From Pandoraea aquatica (GTDB lineage: Bacteria; Pseudomonadota; Gammaproteobacteria; Burkholderiales; Burkholderiaceae): 64,000 nucleotides of DNA. Positions 8,962 through 16,988 of the stretch are shown here, in pieces (position 1 is the stretch's first letter; the number at the start of each line of letters is the position of its first letter). The notes under the pieces are model-generated. The model had not been told where the DNA came from. It saw nothing but the letters and a program-made list of their open reading frames with translations, and did not search any database. The translations under genes were made by a program, and so were the position numbers. Location: NCBI RefSeq assembly GCF_902459565.1, contig NZ_CABPSN010000001.1:1232497-1296496 (forward strand), in the 5' to 3' direction.

Positions 8962-9429
8962 ATGCGCCCGAACCTCCGCGCGACCGTAGTCGCCAGTTTG
9001 ACTGCCGCAACTATCACCGCGAGCACACCCGCGTTCGCCGACTGCTTCGACGATGCGGCGACCTATCACCACGTGAACGCCGACGTGCTGCGCGCCATCG
9101 CGTGGGAGGAATCGAACAACCGCGCCGATGCCCGTCGCACCAATACCAACGGCTCGGTCGATTACGGTCTCATGCAGATCAACTCGGTGCATCTGGACAC
9201 GTTGGCGCGCTTCGGCATCGGTACCGAAGACCTGATGGTGGCGTGCAAGAGCGTGTACATCGCGGCGTGGCACCTGCAACGGCAGATGGCGAAGTACGGC
9301 AATTCATGGGCGGCCATCGGCGCGTACCACTCGGCGACCCCCGCCCTGCGCGACGCATACGCCTCGCGGATCGCCGCCAAACTCACTGCACTGAAAGACG
9401 CGCGCGAAGCCCGGCAAACGCGTCGCTGA
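8962..9429 (+). CDS. Small lytic transglycosylase (IagB/PilT-type SLT)
   Basis: Periplasmic peptidoglycan lytic transglycosylase of 155 residues that probably opens the cell wall for the secretion apparatus. A signal peptide occupies residues 1-26 (cleavage near AFA-DC). The SLT domain includes the catalytic Glu in AIAWEESN (about residue 50), the YGLMQINS block and the closing IGAYHSATPALRDAYA. The length and motifs match the IagB/VirB1-like specialised transglycosylases encoded with secretion systems. It starts six bases after pseudopilin 3, so it is probably the last gene of the operon; a strong inverted repeat follows. Confidence 0.9.
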   Translation: MRPNLRATVVASLTAATITASTPAFADCFDDAATYHHVNADVLRAIAWEESNNRADARRTNTNGSVDYGLMQINSVHLDTLARFGIGTEDLMVACKSVYIAAWHLQRQMAKYGNSWAAIGAYHSATPALRDAYASRIAAKLTALKDAREARQTRR

Positions 9430-9437
9430 TCCTGTGA

Positions 9438-9464
9438 CGACGGGGCGCACCACACGCCCCGTCG
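9438..9464. terminator. Inverted repeat, probable terminator of the secretion operon
   Basis: Perfect 10-bp inverted repeat (CGACGGGGCG and its complement) with a seven-base loop lies between the convergent transglycosylase and cytochrome b561 genes. There is no clear T-run on either side, so intrinsic termination is likely but not certain. Confidence 0.6.
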
Positions 9465-9491
9465 CGTCATGCTCGCCTGCGAGCCCGCAAA

Positions 9492-10034
9492 TCAGCGGCG
9501 ATGCCCCCGCGCCATGCTGGAGAACACACCGTCACGCTTGATGAGACCGTGCATCAGCGCCGCCGCGAGGTGCCCGATCACGAGTGCGAACAGCGCAAAC
9601 GCCAGCCATGTGTGCATTGCACGCAACACCGCAAACAGACGCGCATCCGCCGACACCAGCGGTGGCAGATGATAGGCACCGAACAGCGTCACCGGATAGC
9701 CACCGGCGGACACCATCGCCCAGCCGATCAGCGGCATCGCGAGCATCAGCGCATACAGCAGCAGATGCGACGCTTTAGCCACCGTCTGCTGCATCGACGG
9801 CACGCTGTCGGGCAACGGCGGACTACCGCGCTTGATGCGCACGATGATGCGAAGCAAGACCAGCGCGAGAATCACAATGCCGAGCGGCCGGTGCAAGGCG
9901 ATCAGCGTGCTGTGCGCCTGCGTGAGCGTGCTGACCATGATGACGCCGATGAACAGCATTGTGAGCATGGCGATCGCCATACCCCAGTGCAACCAGCGCT
10001 GAACGGGACTGAAGTGAAGATGGGGACGATTCAT
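9492..10034 (-). CDS. Cytochrome b561 (membrane di-haem electron carrier)
   Basis: Inner-membrane cytochrome b561 of the bacterial CybB type, 180 residues with four membrane helices. Haem-ligand His candidates are seen in helix 1 (QRWLHWGMAIAM), helix 2 (IALHRPLGIVIL), helix 3 (KASHLLLYALML) and helix 4 (VIGHLAAALMHG). E. coli CybB oxidises superoxide and passes electrons to ubiquinone. The ATG at 10034 overlaps the catalase-like gene stop (ATGA), giving a two-gene operon in which the periplasmic haem protein and the membrane electron carrier are made together. The frame continues upstream inside the neighbour, but the overlapping ATG directly precedes the first helix. Confidence 0.9.
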   Translation of the reverse strand: MNRPHLHFSPVQRWLHWGMAIAMLTMLFIGVIMVSTLTQAHSTLIALHRPLGIVILALVLLRIIVRIKRGSPPLPDSVPSMQQTVAKASHLLLYALMLAMPLIGWAMVSAGGYPVTLFGAYHLPPLVSADARLFAVLRAMHTWLAFALFALVIGHLAAALMHGLIKRDGVFSSMARGHRR

Positions 10035-11131
10035 CGCGAACGGGCCTCCTGAGTCGTGTTGCCTTGCGGTGCGTCGGGTGCACCGTTCAACGCTTCTTCG
10101 CGCGTGCGACGCTTGTACGACAGCGCGTAAGCCGCCGAGCGTGCGGCGAGTAGCGGATCGCCGGACGGCTCGATACCGGCGGGCAGAATCGTCGGATCGA
10201 AGTTGACGTCGCGGCATGCACCGTCGTCTTGCGACGCTGCCTGCGACAGCACCAGCGTGCCCGCATCGATCTGCTTGCGTGTGGCCGGCCACTGGCGTGT
10301 GGCATCGTCGGTCGGATCGCCTGGATCTGCTATGGTCACCACCAGATGCCAGCGCACCGGCCCCTGCTTCAGACGCGCGTACAACTCGCTTGCGAGGTAA
10401 TTGGCGTCGCCCTTCTCCTTGTCGGTCACGGTGTCGAAGGGCAGCTCCGGCTGCATCGACCAGCGCACTGCCGTGCGTTGCCCGTTGGCGTCGACGAAAT
10501 AGAACGCGTTGATACCGTAGTACGCCGCGTTGGCGTAGCTCGACGAAGGCGGATGCCCCTTGACCCAGTCGCGGAATGGCTGCGTGTCGGGGTGCGCGGC
10601 AAAGAACGCCTGCAACTTCGCCTGATCGGGCTTGCCGGTCGACGGATCGGGACGCGATGCGTCAAGCTGCGCATAGAACTCCTCCGGCGTGCGCACGGCG
10701 AACAGCGGCGTCGTGTTCATGCCGGTGCGCCATTGCTGGCCGTCGGCCAGCGTGAACATCAGTGCCATGCTGCGGATCGGCACGCTGTTGTCCGACGCGG
10801 TCGGGTTCGGTCCGGGAATCGCGAAACGGCCGGTCACGGGAGTGCGTCCCGGGACGAAGACGAGCGCTTTCGACAGCGACGCCGCGCCTCCGTTACTCTC
10901 GAAATAACCGTCCACGCACAGGCCCTTCGCGTGATTGCGACGGAAGCCTTCGTGAATGCCGCCGTTCGACTCGAACGTGTCGATGACGGTGTTGGTGCTC
11001 AAACGCTGCGGCGTGAGCCAACCGGCCGCGTAAGCAAAACCGCCCGCGAGCAGGCCGACGACGGCGACAATGGCCGCCGCCCGGCATGGCACGCAAATGG
11101 CGCGGGGATCGGACGAAGAAGGATCGGTCAC
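10031..11131 (-). CDS. Catalase-family peroxidase (SrpA-like), membrane-anchored or periplasmic
   Basis: Small catalase-fold haem protein of 366 residues. An N-terminal hydrophobic segment (about residues 18-38) anchors or exports it. The catalase core shows FRRNHAKGLCVDGYF, carrying the distal His, and a C-terminal AARSAAYALSYKRRTREE in the position of the proximal haem Tyr region. Such short SrpA-type proteins usually have peroxidase rather than strong catalase activity. The GTG at 11131 was chosen because AAGGAG sits eight bases upstream; the longer reading starts inside the promoter. It is divergent from an ECF sigma gene and preceded by an ECF-like promoter motif, so induction by oxidative stress is likely. 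Confidence 0.87.
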   Translation of the reverse strand: MTDPSSSDPRAICVPCRAAAIVAVVGLLAGGFAYAAGWLTPQRLSTNTVIDTFESNGGIHEGFRRNHAKGLCVDGYFESNGGAASLSKALVFVPGRTPVTGRFAIPGPNPTASDNSVPIRSMALMFTLADGQQWRTGMNTTPLFAVRTPEEFYAQLDASRPDPSTGKPDQAKLQAFFAAHPDTQPFRDWVKGHPPSSSYANAAYYGINAFYFVDANGQRTAVRWSMQPELPFDTVTDKEKGDANYLASELYARLKQGPVRWHLVVTIADPGDPTDDATRQWPATRKQIDAGTLVLSQAASQDDGACRDVNFDPTILPAGIEPSGDPLLAARSAAYALSYKRRTREEALNGAPDAPQGNTTQEARSR

Positions 11132-11211
11132 GAATGGGGCTCCTTGTGATGACGTCCCGGGGGGCAGGTTGCCGGATGAACAGATCGTGGGAACACGGGC
11201 GTCTTCACGGT

Positions 11212-11238
11212 AAAACACATCCGCACGGCCCTTATTCC
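11212..11238 (-). promoter_or_regulatory. ECF-type promoter for the catalase/b561 operon
   Basis: On the minus strand GGAATAA is followed 15 bases later by GTTTT, about 80 bases upstream of the catalase start. The form is that of an ECF sigma promoter (GGAAC-like -35 and a GTT/GTC-type -10), and the same GGAATAA box occurs facing the sigma-factor gene. Confidence 0.6.
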
Positions 11239-11267
11239 GTCGTCGCCGGTTTTATTTTCGTTTTCAT

Positions 11268-11295
11268 GGAATAAGCGGGCCGATACGCGTGTTGA
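11268..11295 (+). promoter_or_regulatory. ECF-type promoter for the sigma/anti-sigma operon
   Basis: GGAATAA followed after 16 bases by GTTGA, about 40 bases before the sigma-factor ATG. Together with the divergent copy at 11212-11238 this predicts autoregulation by the adjacent ECF sigma factor. Confidence 0.6.
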
Positions 11296-11335
11296 CCCGT
11301 TATGGCACGTCTCACCGCATTCGATCTCTGACGGC

Positions 11336-11890
11336 ATGGATATTCGCGACCAGCTCTATCACCACGTCCCGCGTCTGCGGCGGTATGCCCGCGCGCTCAC
11401 GGGCAATACCGAGCTGGCCGACGACCTGGTGCAGGACACGCTGGAGCGCGCCCTCTCCCGTCACACGATGTTCGAAGCGGGCACGGACGCCCGCGCATGG
11501 CTCTTCACCATCATGCATAACCTGTTTCTCAATCAGCAGCGCCGCGCGCCTGCACAAGCCACCCACGTCTCACTGGACGAAACCAACCTTGGCGACTTTG
11601 GCGAGCGCGATGTCCATCACGCGTCCCTTCAGACGCCGACGCACGACCCCGCCCGCCGTCTCGAAATCCGCGATCTGGACGAAGCGCTGCGGCATCTGCC
11701 CGACGAGCAACGAGCCATCGTCCTGCTCGTGGGGCTGGAAGACATGAGTTATGCGGATGTCGCCGCCACGTTGCGCGTGCCGATCGGCACCGTGATGTCG
11801 CGGTTGTCGCGCGGTCGGCAACGGCTGCGCGATCTCATGGCGGGCGAAAATGCGTCCGGACCGTCAGCCAAGCTCAAGGTGGTGCGATGA
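11336..11890 (+). CDS. ECF-family RNA polymerase sigma factor
   Basis: Group 4 sigma factor of 184 residues with only regions 2 and 4. Region 2 is seen in RYARALTGNTELADDLVQDTLERAL and in DARAWLFTIMHNLFLN; region 4 in LRHLPDEQRAIVLLVGLEDMSYADVAATLRVPIGTVMSRLSRGRQRLRDLM. It would direct transcription of an envelope or oxidative stress regulon. Its last four bases overlap the anti-sigma gene. Matching promoter motifs lie upstream of itself, of the divergent catalase/b561 operon and of a second b561 gene near 21.7 kb, which suggests those as its targets. Confidence 0.95.
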   Translation: MDIRDQLYHHVPRLRRYARALTGNTELADDLVQDTLERALSRHTMFEAGTDARAWLFTIMHNLFLNQQRRAPAQATHVSLDETNLGDFGERDVHHASLQTPTHDPARRLEIRDLDEALRHLPDEQRAIVLLVGLEDMSYADVAATLRVPIGTVMSRLSRGRQRLRDLMAGENASGPSAKLKVVR

Positions 11891-12747
11891 ACGAACCCAA
11901 CCGCCCGATCGACGACAACGAACTGCACGCGTACGTCGACGGGGAACTGCCCCCGCAGCGTCGTGCAGAACTGGACAACGCGCTGGCCACCGACCCGGCG
12001 CTCGCGGCGGCCGTGAGCGAACTCGTCGCCCTGCGGCGCGCGCTGCACGATCGCTACGACGATGTCCTCGATGAACCGGTGCCGCCCCGGTTGCAGCGCC
12101 CGGCAGATGTGCAGGACCCGATGCCGCGACGCACAACCGCTGCGAACTGGCCCCGATTTGCAGGGCTGGCTGCCGCGCTGGTCATCGGCATCGGTATCGG
12201 GGTGCAGGGCAATCGGCTGTGGACGGCGCGCGAGACCGACGCGTCCTCCATCGCGATGCGCAACAATGCGACCACGCTAACGTCCGCCTCGGACGGTGCC
12301 GCACGTTTCGCCCGACGCGCCGCCATTGCGCACGTCGTCTACATGCCCGAGATTCAGCGGCCTTCGGGCATGGACGGCGAATCCGAAGCCCGTTTCTCGA
12401 AGTGGATCGCAAGCCGTCTGGAAACCGCGGCACAAGCGCCGGACCTGTCCTCACGCGGCTTCCACCTGAGTGGCGGCCGCGTGCTGCCCGACAGCGACGA
12501 ACACGTTGTGCAGTACATGTATCGCAACGACGCGGGTGAGCGCATCACCGTCTGCATCTCACCCGCCGGTGTCGAAGGGCAACCCGCCGCGTTCCGCTTC
12601 TATGAAGACGGCCCGGTCAGGGTTTTCTACTGGGTCGACAGGTCGTTCGGCTACGCGATCTCGGGCGGCATCGACCGCGCGACGCTCACGGGCTTGTCGC
12701 AAGATGTCTACGCCGCGCTGGAAGCGCGTGGGACGGGTAAACGTTAG
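11887..12747 (+). CDS. Anti-sigma factor (membrane-anchored)
   Basis: Probable anti-sigma factor of 286 residues. The N-terminal cytoplasmic domain begins IDDNELHAYVDGELPPQRRAELD, the usual opening of RsiW/ChrR-type anti-sigma domains, although the zinc HxxxCxxC motif is not present. One membrane helix lies at about residues 90-110 (GLAAALVIGIGIGVQG) and a periplasmic domain of about 170 residues follows, containing HVVYMPEIQRPSGM and a strand-rich end. Coupled to the sigma gene by an ATGA overlap. Lack of zinc Cys ligands suggests release by proteolysis or conformational change rather than direct thiol oxidation; this is inference. Confidence 0.85.
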   Translation: MNEPNRPIDDNELHAYVDGELPPQRRAELDNALATDPALAAAVSELVALRRALHDRYDDVLDEPVPPRLQRPADVQDPMPRRTTAANWPRFAGLAAALVIGIGIGVQGNRLWTARETDASSIAMRNNATTLTSASDGAARFARRAAIAHVVYMPEIQRPSGMDGESEARFSKWIASRLETAAQAPDLSSRGFHLSGGRVLPDSDEHVVQYMYRNDAGERITVCISPAGVEGQPAAFRFYEDGPVRVFYWVDRSFGYAISGGIDRATLTGLSQDVYAALEARGTGKR

Positions 12748-12869
12748 TTCCTCCCAGCAATAGAGAAGGTGGCAAACGCTCCTAATCGTGCGTTTTTGTC
12801 GGGCACTACCATGACTTCACCGTGAACTGTGTTTGCGGGCAGTCAGACAAAAACTCTAGGAGACATGGC

Positions 12870-13898
12870 ATGCTTCACGACCTTCCCGCACGGCCCGACA
12901 CGGTGCACTGGGGCTATTTCAACGCCGCGCAGACCCCGGCCCTGACCATCAAGAGCGGCGATTTCATTCGCGCCGAAGCCGTTACCCATCACGCGGGCGA
13001 CGCGCCCGATCTGATGATGGACGACGCCGTGCGCGCCATCTACGACAAGATTCCTCACGAAGACCGCAATCCGGGCGTGCACATCATGACCGGCCCGATC
13101 TACGTGGAAGGCGCGAAGCCGGGCGATATGCTCGAAGTGCGCTACCTCCAGATGATTCCGCGCTTTCGCTTCGGCGCGAACGTCGCCGCCCACTGGGGTC
13201 AGCTCTACGACGACTTCCAGAAAGAGCGCGTGACCATCTTTGAGCTCGACAACAGTTCGAACACCGCGCACGCCCTGTTCGCGTTCGACTATCCGGGCAA
13301 GCTGACCACGCCAGGCAAGGTGGTGGACCATCGCGAATGCTGCAAGCAGCCCGCGCTCGCCGGTGTGCGCGTGCCGGTGCGTCCGCACCTCGGCACGGCG
13401 GGCGTCGCGCCCGACGCACAAGGCCGCGTGAGCACCGTCGAGCCGGGGCTGCACGGCGGCAACATCGACAACTGGCGCATCGGTGCCGGGGCCACGATGT
13501 ACTACAAGGTGCAGGTCGACGGCGGCCTCTTCTCCATCGGCGACCCGCACATCTCGCAGGGCGACGGCGAAATCAGCGGCACGGCCATCGAGGCATCGCT
13601 CAACGTGCTGTTCCAGGTGGTGCTGCGCAAGGACTTCGAATTCCCGTCGCCGCTGTTGGAAACGCCCGACTGCTGGATCGTGCACGGCTTCCATCAGGAT
13701 CTGGACGAAGCGGGCAAGAACGCCGCGCGCGACATGATCAAGCTGCTCACCGAGCAACAGGGCCTCTCGCGCGACGACGCCTACTCGCTCATGAGCGTGG
13801 CGGCCGACTTCGGGGTGACGCAGGTCGTCGACGGCACGCAAGGGGTGCACTGCACCATGCCGCGCGGCATGTTCCCGCCCAAGTCGTCCAAGACCTGA
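12870..13898 (+). CDS. Acetamidase/formamidase family amide hydrolase
   Basis: Cytoplasmic amidase of the FmdA/AmdA family, releasing ammonia from short amides such as formamide. It has 342 residues. Family hallmarks are DTVHWGYFNAAQTPALTIKSGD at the N-terminus, HIMTGPIYVEGAKPGDMLEV, and the signature SIGDPHISQGDGEISGTAIE. The ATG at 12870 is set by AGGAGA seven bases upstream; an upstream in-frame start lacks such a site. It is followed by two XapX genes and a regulator-amidase fusion with the same signature. The exact substrate (formamide, acetamide or a longer amide) cannot be told from sequence. Confidence 0.9.
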   Translation: MLHDLPARPDTVHWGYFNAAQTPALTIKSGDFIRAEAVTHHAGDAPDLMMDDAVRAIYDKIPHEDRNPGVHIMTGPIYVEGAKPGDMLEVRYLQMIPRFRFGANVAAHWGQLYDDFQKERVTIFELDNSSNTAHALFAFDYPGKLTTPGKVVDHRECCKQPALAGVRVPVRPHLGTAGVAPDAQGRVSTVEPGLHGGNIDNWRIGAGATMYYKVQVDGGLFSIGDPHISQGDGEISGTAIEASLNVLFQVVLRKDFEFPSPLLETPDCWIVHGFHQDLDEAGKNAARDMIKLLTEQQGLSRDDAYSLMSVAADFGVTQVVDGTQGVHCTMPRGMFPPKSSKT

Positions 13899-14001
13899 GC
13901 ACGCCGTCTGCCTGCCCAGTCTGCCCGGTATGCCCGACATTGACGGGTGTGCCGTGCGGTGCGCGGCATTTCATGTGGTCTCTTCATCGGGAGACGCTTC
14001 C

Positions 14002-14268
14002 ATGCAATACGTCTATGTCGGGCGCAACGAGCTTGTCGCCCTGATCGTCGGCCTGGTCACGGGCACGCTGTACTCGTGGCTCAACTTGCCGATTCCCGCC
14101 CCGAATGTGCTCGGCGGCATCTTCGCCATCATCTTCACGTACCTCGGCTATCTGATCGTGAATGTGTGGCGTCGCTCGGTCACGTTCGGACGTCCGCCCG
14201 CCGAGGGTCTCGACACGTCGTTGAGCGCCCGTCCCGCCGGTCCCACCAACGCGTCCAGCCGCTCCTGA
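14002..14268 (+). CDS. XapX domain membrane protein 1
   Basis: Small protein of 88 residues built around one XapX domain (DUF1427): LVALIVGLVTGTLYSWLNLPIPAPNVLGGIFAIIFTYLGYLIV. Two short hydrophobic segments flank the conserved PIPAPNVLGG turn. A 35-residue polar tail follows. The ATG at 14002 is preceded by GGGAGA and gives the standard XapX N-terminus; an upstream ATG at 13930 would add an unconvincing 24 residues. XapX proteins have no established function. Position between two amide hydrolases suggests a role in amide uptake or ammonia handling, which is inference. Confidence 0.82.
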   Translation: MQYVYVGRNELVALIVGLVTGTLYSWLNLPIPAPNVLGGIFAIIFTYLGYLIVNVWRRSVTFGRPPAEGLDTSLSARPAGPTNASSRS

Positions 14269-14278
14269 GGAGGTTGTC

Positions 14279-14470
14279 ATGGTAGAAATCACGCTTGGCG
14301 CGACGGAGTTGCAGGCGGCCGCCGTCGGACTCGTGACCGGCGTCCTGTACACCGGCGTACGCGCCCCGATTCCGGCGCCTAACGTCCTCGGCGGCATCTT
14401 CGCCATCGTGGGCACGTTCATCGGCTTCGCCTTCGTGGCGGCGATGCGCGGGCAGTTGCACTTCGGCTGA
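14279..14470 (+). CDS. XapX domain membrane protein 2
   Basis: Minimal XapX protein of 63 residues: AVGLVTGVLYTGVRAPIPAPNVLGGIFAIVGTFIGFAFV covers nearly the whole chain. It starts ten bases after the first XapX gene, behind GAGGAGG. The two copies share the GLVTGxLY and PIPAPNVLGGIFAI blocks but differ elsewhere, so they are paralogues and may form a mixed complex, as paired small membrane proteins often do. Function unknown; same locus context as its partner. Confidence 0.85.
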   Translation: MVEITLGATELQAAAVGLVTGVLYTGVRAPIPAPNVLGGIFAIVGTFIGFAFVAAMRGQLHFG

Positions 14471-14493
14471 CGCCCTTGCACTATTGACGTCTG

Positions 14494-14528
14494 CCCCGGC
14501 ACAGCGGCCAACAAGCGCTGCGCCGGGG
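14494..14528 (+). terminator. Hairpin after the XapX genes, possible terminator
   Basis: CCCCGGC (14494-14500) pairs with GCCGGGG (14522-14528), with a nested AGCG/CGCT stem. The following bases are only modestly T-rich (GTCGTTGTCATTT), so this may be a weak terminator separating the amidase/XapX genes from the fusion gene. Confidence 0.4.
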
Positions 14529-14561
14529 TGCCGTCGTTGTCATTTCTGATGGAGGCCGGAC

Positions 14562-16931
14562 TTGGATCGTGCGCACTTCTCAACGGAGTCCTATGCCCAG
14601 GACCAGCGCGGGCCGGCATGGCAGGCGCGCCTGCTCGACGCCCGTCTGCACTTTCGTCCGCCACCGGCCGGAGAGCCCCTGCACGGCACGTTGCTCACGC
14701 ATCGCACGCCAGCGGGTATAGAACTCTCGGTGATCTCATCCACGCCGCAAACCGTTTCGGCGCGTGCAGGCGGTGAGCGTGGCTTCCTGCTCGTCATGCT
14801 GCTCGACGGCCAGATGACGCTGGCCAGTGCGGGCGCCCTCGATGGCGAGACGCTGGCCGCCGGTGACATCGCCTGCATTCCCGGTGCGCAGAGCGCCGAC
14901 CTCATCGCCCGCACGCCGTTCCGGCTGATCTCGGTGCACGTGCGCCACACGCTGATCGCACCGCGACTGGGCAGTGCGCCGCCCGTGCAGACGTGCAAGC
15001 TGCCCGACAGCGTGTCGCGTCTGTTCGGCGCGCTGCTCGGCGGACTCGCCCTGCAACTCGATGCGATGCAGGACGCCGATCCGCACGCACTCGAACCTGT
15101 CGAGAATGTGATTCTCGAATGTCTCGCCTCGGCGCTCGCGGCGGCCAAGCCGCAGGCGTCGACAAATCTCTCGACGTCGCGCGGCATCGTGTTCACGCGT
15201 ATCTGTCACCGTATTCAGGCGCGGCTGGCTGAGCCGGATCTGTCGCTGTGCGCCATCGCGAAAGACGAGCACGTGTCCGATCGCTATCTGCGCAAGCTCT
15301 TCGAAGACGCGGGCCAAAGTTTCTCGTCCTACCTGCGCAACAGTCGTTTGCAGCGTTGTCACGCGGACTTGCAGAATCCGGCGTACGACCAGTTGTCCGT
15401 ATCGGACATTTGTTATCGATGGGGTTTTAACGATCCGTCTTACTTCAGTCAGGCTTTTCGCGAGCGGTTCGGCGTGTCGCCCAAGGCGAGCCGCGATCAG
15501 GCGCTGCGTTCCCGTGCGCTGCCGGAACGCGCCCGAATCTCTCGTGGACATCCCGATGTGCCGGCAGGGCTGACGCATCGAACGAACGTCAGCCCGGCGG
15601 CGGCCATGGCCCTCACGGAACGCGAAGCGATCTCCGGCAGCGATGCCCGCCATCCCCTGCCCCACGACGCCGGACAGCACCACTATCTGCGCGCGACGTG
15701 CGACTCGGTGCATTGGGGCTATCTCAGTCACGATCTACCGCCGGTGCTCACCGTCGCGTCGGGCGACACTGTGACCGTCGAGACGCTGACGCAGCACGCG
15801 ACCGACGACTGGGCGCGCATGATTCAAGGCGATCCGGGTGCGGAGAGCGTGTTCCACTGGACAGCGACGCAGAAGAACGTGGACCGGCGCGGCGCGGGGC
15901 CGATGGACGCCTCCGTCTACGGACGCGGTGCGGGCGAAGGCTTCGGCGTGCACATCTGCACCGGCCCCATCGCCGTCGAAGACGCCATGCCGGGCGACGT
16001 GCTCGAAGTGCGCATTCTCGATCTGCATCCCCGGCCGAGCGCAAATCCCGAGTTCGCGGGGAAGGCGTTCGGTAGCCACGCCTCGACGTGGTGGGGCTTT
16101 CACTATCAGGACATGTTGACGTTACCTCGCGAGCGCGAGGTCGTGACGGTGTTCGAGATCGATTGCCATGACGATGCGGAGGAAGGCACCGATGTTGCCC
16201 GCGCGATCTACAGCTTCCGCTGGACACCACAGCAAGACCCGTTCGGCGTAGTGCATCCGACCATCGACTATCCGGGCGTGCCGGTCGATCACACCCGCAT
16301 CACCAAGAATTTCAGGACGTTGAAGAACGTCGAGATTCCGCTGCGTCCACACTTCGGCGTGCTCGCCGTCGCGCCCGCGCAGGACGGCCTGATCGACTCG
16401 ATTCCGCCGTCGAGCTACGCGGGCAATCTCGATAACTGGCGCGTGACGCGCGGCGCGAGCGTCTTTCTGAAAGTTGCGGTGCCGGGCGCGCTACTCTCCA
16501 TTGGCGACCCGCACGCCTCGCAGGGCGACGCCGAACTCGGCGGCACTGCCATCGAATGCTCGCTCACGGGCAATATCCAGTTGGTGCTGCACAAGAAGGC
16601 CGCTATCGAGGCGAACGCACCGTACGCCGACCTGACCTATCCGCTGGTCGAGACGCCGACGGAGTGGATCATCCACGGCTTCAGTTCGCCTAACCATCTG
16701 GCCGAGCTGGGGCAGAAGGCGCAGAGCCAGATCTACATGAAATCGACGCTCGACAGCGCCCTGCGCGACGCCTTCCTCAAAGCGCGCCGCTTTCTCATGC
16801 AGGTCAAGCGGCTAACGGAGGACGAAGCCACCGCGATTCTTTCGGTCTCCGTCGATTTCGGGGTGACACAAGTCGTCAACGGCAACTGGGGCGTGCACGC
16901 GATTATTCGAAAGGGGATGTTCAACGACTGA
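14562..16931 (+). CDS. AraC-type regulator fused to acetamidase/formamidase
   Basis: One uninterrupted frame of 789 residues that joins two proteins normally encoded separately. Residues about 1-200 resemble the sensory half of AraC regulators with a small beta-rich region (GFLLVMLLDGQMTLASAG). Residues about 206-312 are an AraC double helix-turn-helix ending YRWGFNDPSYFSQAFRERFG. After a linker of about 50 residues, residues about 365-789 form a complete acetamidase/formamidase with CDSVHWGYL, HICTGPIAVEDAMPGDVLEV and SIGDPHASQGDAELGGTAIE. An in-frame ATG at codon 349 (15606) could start a free 441-residue amidase, but no ribosome-binding site precedes it. A substrate-sensing regulator-enzyme hybrid is plausible; function is inference. 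Confidence 0.85.
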   Translation: MDRAHFSTESYAQDQRGPAWQARLLDARLHFRPPPAGEPLHGTLLTHRTPAGIELSVISSTPQTVSARAGGERGFLLVMLLDGQMTLASAGALDGETLAAGDIACIPGAQSADLIARTPFRLISVHVRHTLIAPRLGSAPPVQTCKLPDSVSRLFGALLGGLALQLDAMQDADPHALEPVENVILECLASALAAAKPQASTNLSTSRGIVFTRICHRIQARLAEPDLSLCAIAKDEHVSDRYLRKLFEDAGQSFSSYLRNSRLQRCHADLQNPAYDQLSVSDICYRWGFNDPSYFSQAFRERFGVSPKASRDQALRSRALPERARISRGHPDVPAGLTHRTNVSPAAAMALTEREAISGSDARHPLPHDAGQHHYLRATCDSVHWGYLSHDLPPVLTVASGDTVTVETLTQHATDDWARMIQGDPGAESVFHWTATQKNVDRRGAGPMDASVYGRGAGEGFGVHICTGPIAVEDAMPGDVLEVRILDLHPRPSANPEFAGKAFGSHASTWWGFHYQDMLTLPREREVVTVFEIDCHDDAEEGTDVARAIYSFRWTPQQDPFGVVHPTIDYPGVPVDHTRITKNFRTLKNVEIPLRPHFGVLAVAPAQDGLIDSIPPSSYAGNLDNWRVTRGASVFLKVAVPGALLSIGDPHASQGDAELGGTAIECSLTGNIQLVLHKKAAIEANAPYADLTYPLVETPTEWIIHGFSSPNHLAELGQKAQSQIYMKSTLDSALRDAFLKARRFLMQVKRLTEDEATAILSVSVDFGVTQVVNGNWGVHAIIRKGMFND

Positions 16932-16988
16932 AGAAAATCGCAAAATCGGCAAATCGCCTGTGGCTACATTGGCGTCCAAGGAGCGCAA

